DNA from: Bacteroidetes bacterium CG23_combo_of_CG06-09_8_20_14_all_32_9
Lineage (GTDB): Bacteria; Bacteroidota; Bacteroidia; Bacteroidales; GWA2-32-17
Length of the DNA: 6,815 bases
Direction of reading: 5' to 3'
Assembly (NCBI GenBank): GCA_002771395.1
Contig: PCSS01000321.1
Location: 1 to 6,815, forward strand
Under the pieces are notes generated by a model, which was given only the letters and a program-made list of their open reading frames with translations, was not told where the DNA came from and searched no databases. The position numbers were made by a program, and so were the translations under genes. This document shows, piece by piece, positions 6,766 to 6,815 of the stretch (its first letter is position 1; every line of letters begins with the position of its first letter).

Positions 6766-6778
6766 CACCCTGTTAGAT
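6764..6778 (+). repeat. Direct repeat, copy 2 (TTCACCCTGTTAGAT)
   Basis: Partner of 6534-6548, with 13 of 15 bases identical. Positions 6767-6778 are also the reverse complement of 6571-6582 except for one position that would be a G-U wobble, so this copy is at once a direct repeat of one arm and an inverted repeat of the other arm of the branched structure. Confidence 0.6.
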
Positions 6779-6815
6779 ATTAGTTAATTAAAAGAGAGAG
6801 CATTCTTTATATGTC

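Larger units (their letters stand above)
6377..6815. other. Gene-free, repeat- and hairpin-rich intergenic region
   Basis: No open frame with protein-like content was found on either strand in these 439 bases. The longest frame I noted is a 19-codon minus-strand ATG frame (6594 down to 6535), which lies inside the hairpins and is probably chance. The stretch is instead filled with paired sequence: an inverted repeat (6419-6501), a branched fold (6540-6579), and further hairpins up to 6765. The final 35 bases (6781-6815) are plain A/T-rich sequence with an AG-rich run and may lead into a gene beyond the window. No tRNA or rRNA signature is present. A T run directly after the typA stop (6377-6383) lacks a stem before it. 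Confidence 0.8.

Noticed and set aside
6571..6778. Integron attC site, suggested by RYYYAAC (6571-6577), GTTRRRY (6772-6778) and a GGCGGGC motif (6628-6634) followed 5 bases later by GTTATAC
   Set aside because: The span of 208 bases exceeds normal attC length, no complementary L'' box (GCCCGCC-like) is present, GTTATAC breaks the GTTRRRY pattern, and no integrase is in the window.
6377..6815. tRNA gene or CRISPR array in the downstream region, suggested by GGTTCAC and repeated octamers
   Set aside because: No acceptor, D-arm and T-arm set can be assembled around GGTTCAC. The octamers are unevenly spaced, in both orientations and without uniform spacers.

Overview
The window comes from an AT-rich member of the Bacteroidota. 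Three independent signs agree: a C-terminal type IX secretion (T9SS) sorting domain at the left edge; start codons preceded by A/T-rich leaders without a Shine-Dalgarno sequence; and a -7 promoter element of the Bacteroidota form TAnnTTTG upstream of both complete genes. The sequence does not support a finer placement.

Layout. Positions 1-195 hold the 3' end of a secreted or surface protein gene (+), closed by a very clean intrinsic terminator with a GAAA tetraloop (214-246). A convergent intergenic gap with two further hairpins follows. From 362 to 4345, on the minus strand, lies one very long gene for a 1327-residue SNF2-family ATPase that begins with a SWIM zinc-finger protein. A 216-bp divergent promoter region (4346-4561) separates it from typA/bipA (4562-6376, +), a ribosome-associated translational GTPase that looks complete and conventional. 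The last 439 bases (6377-6815) carry no credible gene. They are dense with inverted repeats, hairpins and a recurring octamer, and form the least explained part of the window.

How the genes relate. The three genes do not form an operon: the first and second converge, the second and third diverge. TypA is housekeeping or stress-related translation machinery. The T9SS-tailed protein is an exported cargo whose function lies outside the window. The SNF2 protein is the most informative. From the family features I recall, it is an end-to-end fusion of two proteins that other bacteria, notably Actinobacteria, encode as neighbouring genes: a stand-alone SWIM zinc-finger protein and a HelZ-like SNF2 ATPase. 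The fusion suggests that the two work as one unit on nucleic acid. No nuclease, methyltransferase, toxin or other defence partner is visible here, so I do not call a defence system.

The best candidate for something undescribed is the 3' intergenic block at about 6529-6778. It contains a three-way-junction-like fold, four more hairpins, and four copies (one degenerate) of the octamer ACCCTGTT in both orientations, which allow mutually exclusive pairings. It could be a multicopy palindromic repeat element, a decayed mobile element or a structured RNA. The sequence alone does not decide between these.
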